A DNA stretch of 64,000 bases, taken from Lewinellaceae bacterium. GTDB taxonomy: Bacteria > Bacteroidota > Bacteroidia > Chitinophagales > Saprospiraceae. Position 1 is the first letter of the stretch. Every line of letters begins with the position of its first letter. The stretch spans positions 186,001-250,000 of the forward strand of contig JADJFA010000006.1 of assembly GCA_016708875.1 (NCBI GenBank), in the 5' to 3' direction. Positions 62,623 through 64,000 of this stretch are shown here, piece after piece. The translations under genes and the position numbers were made by a program. The notes under the pieces were generated by a model that did not search any database, was not told where the DNA came from, and saw nothing but the letters and a program-made list of their open reading frames with translations.

Positions 62623-63567
62623 ATGCCAACATTCAAATCACAAGTCAGCGACCTTATTGCGCAAACACGTTTGGAGGAGGCCCTGGACCTCGCCAAACAA
62701 CAAGCCCTGGCTGGCTTGATCGAATTTGACACGCCAATAACGGTCATTACCGCAGAGTGGAATTACTTGAGAAAAACAGCGCTTCGTGGTGCGTTGTCCT
62801 TTAGCGAAGAATCCACCAAGCGTCAGGATATCATTTTCCGCCTGCTCAGTATGGTCGAAGACATGGAAAAAATGACTGGCAAGTCTAATTCCGTCGCTTC
62901 AGTCAATACTCCGCCTAAAAGCGTCATCCTTTTCCTGGGCGCCAACCCTTTTGAAAATCTGGTCCTGGCACTGGATCGCGAATTGGAATTCATCAGCGCT
63001 GGCCTGAGCCATTTTGGCAAACGCGACGCATTTGATTTTAGAGCCAAAATGCACGTTACGCCCACCGATTTACAGCGAATGCTACTCGAAGCGCAGGGAA
63101 TTCAGCCGCGCTTTGTGCATTTTGCGGGAAATTCTGTCGTAAATCACCCGGATTATGGCACCGGAGTCATTTTTGAAGACGAAGATGGCCAACCGCGCAT
63201 TGTTAAAGGGGAGGTGTTGGCCGCCATTTTTGGTCAATTTCCGAGTGTGGAATGTGTTTTTCTGAACACCTGCGATTCTGGCCCGAGCGCGTTGGCTGTT
63301 GGTAAAAAAGTGAAATATGCAATTGGCATGAATGACCGGGTGTACGACGATGTGGCCATTGAATTTGCCGTGGCTTTTTACGAAGCCATCGCTGGCGGCA
63401 ATGATGTCCCTTTTGCCTTCGACTTTGCCAAAATGCGGGTGCAACTTGGCAACGCTCCCCAACAAGCCAGCATTCCGGTTTTGGTAGCGGATGGCGACTG
63501 CAAGGAGACTACGTATGTATCCGGCCAGAGCCATATTGACTGCGCCAACCCGCGGGTAATGCGGTGA
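62623..63567 (+). CDS. EAD-like plus CHAT-like protein, catalytic His replaced
   Basis: The 314-residue protein starts 6 bases after lipA. Its first 83 residues (VSDLIAQTRLEEALDLAKQQA, VITAEWNYLRKTALRGALSFSEESTKRQDIIFRLL) resemble an EAD11-type effector-associated domain. From about 100 it is CHAT-like: VILFLGANPFENLVLALDRE, then VHFAGNSV (residues 165-172), then CVFLNTCDSG with Cys217, then AIGMNDRVYDDVAIEFAVAFYEAI. In active CHAT proteases the His motif is HFSGHG; here the second His is Asn170, so the His-Cys dyad looks broken. It may be a pseudoprotease, a scaffold or an adaptor. Confidence 0.75.
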   Translation: MPTFKSQVSDLIAQTRLEEALDLAKQQALAGLIEFDTPITVITAEWNYLRKTALRGALSFSEESTKRQDIIFRLLSMVEDMEKMTGKSNSVASVNTPPKSVILFLGANPFENLVLALDRELEFISAGLSHFGKRDAFDFRAKMHVTPTDLQRMLLEAQGIQPRFVHFAGNSVVNHPDYGTGVIFEDEDGQPRIVKGEVLAAIFGQFPSVECVFLNTCDSGPSALAVGKKVKYAIGMNDRVYDDVAIEFAVAFYEAIAGGNDVPFAFDFAKMRVQLGNAPQQASIPVLVADGDCKETTYVSGQSHIDCANPRVMR

Positions 63568-63615
63568 TCAATCCGTGTTCCATCAGGTACATGGCATCCT
63601 AACACCTTTTACAGT

Positions 63616-64000
63616 ATGAAATACCGCCTGCTTCTTCCCCTTTTGGTTTTGTCAATCCGCCTCGCAGCACAACCTGGCTTACCCGTGGCAGATCAAACGT
63701 TCAAATTAAATGGCGAAAGCGAGCATTTTTACGCTTTTGCTGAAGGCGATCAAATTCAACTCCACGTACAGGAACTGACAGGCAAAAAGATCAAGTCCAT
63801 CGAGTTCTCCCAATACCCGGAAAGCAACCTGCTTTTTCGCGCCTACGAATTGGATTCAGTGTTGGAAAAAACCATTCTGATCCCCAAAACAGGCATTTAC
63901 TTCCTCCGTTTTTTTGAAACAGGCTTAAACAAAAAAATCTGCAGGTTCACCCTGCATCGCAGCGCTGGGAGTGCTGAAACTGCCCGTTTTGATACCCATC
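63616..64000 (+). CDS. Exported protein of unknown function (3' partial)
   Basis: The frame is open to the right edge (about 128 codons). It begins MKYRLLLPLLVLSIRLAA, a signal peptide. The mature part repeats short beta-strand patterns (SEHFYAFAEGDQIQLHVQE, TILIPKTGIYFLRFFET), like a secreted beta-sandwich common in this phylum. Function unknown. Confidence 0.65.
   Translation, partial: MKYRLLLPLLVLSIRLAAQPGLPVADQTFKLNGESEHFYAFAEGDQIQLHVQELTGKKIKSIEFSQYPESNLLFRAYELDSVLEKTILIPKTGIYFLRFFETGLNKKICRFTLHRSAGSAETARFDTH

Overview
The window looks like chromosome of a Bacteroidota bacterium, most likely of the Saprospiria. The evidence is a PorP/SprF protein, several secreted proteins ending in type IX secretion (T9SS) sorting domains, the ftsX-DUF3098-uppP cluster, a GCS2-CBS fusion, an ALDH7 enzyme, TTG starts, and -7 boxes of the form TAnnTTTG with almost no Shine-Dalgarno sequence. 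No rRNA, CRISPR array, prophage or insertion sequence was seen. One tRNA (anticodon CAU) is present.

Layout: 1-8 kb holds a vanadium-haloperoxidase-like lipoprotein, rsmE, an SPFH protein, a SAM hydroxide adenosyltransferase, phoH and a dipeptide epimerase. 8-16 kb holds a biotinyl carrier, a SPOR protein, rodA, an FG-GAP protein, tgt, a PorP/SprF protein, a bactofilin and AtpZ. 16-34 kb holds mainly housekeeping genes (DinB, acyl-CoA synthetase, EVE, xerD, acyl-CoA dehydrogenase, M29 aminopeptidase, recQ, ALDH7, DUF177-rpmF, ridA, trpS) with some secreted proteins. 35-42.6 kb is a four-gene minus-strand operon. 43-52 kb holds a Cys-rich exported protein, an S41 protease and two large T9SS proteins. 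52-64 kb holds ftsX, uppP, prfA, the tRNA, GCS2-CBS, a GH9 cellulase, an MNT-HEPN toxin-antitoxin pair, lipA, an EAD-CHAT-like protein and a partial secreted protein.

The best candidate for an undescribed system is the operon at 34972-42616. It runs from a SIR2-like protein with a C-terminal effector-associated-like domain, to an nSTAND1-type NTPase with one membrane segment and a TPR tail, to two paralogous exported proteins built as TPR, coiled coil, LRR-like repeats and a putative outer-membrane beta-barrel. I infer a trans-envelope sensor-to-effector pathway. A second effector-type protein (EAD-like plus CHAT-like) and an MNT-HEPN pair lie near the right end.

Two other themes run through the window. 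First, intergenic spaces are filled by inverted repeats of several kinds: very long perfect palindromes spanning both stop codons of convergent genes, a nested palindromic element found once inside a coding region, and locus-specific 'word' repeats arranged as long imperfect inverted repeats. Second, at least nine genes, including conserved ones such as tgt, carry single-base frameshifts, seven of them deletions and several in homopolymers. That pattern points to consensus errors in the assembly more than to real gene decay, so these genes should be read as probably intact in the organism.
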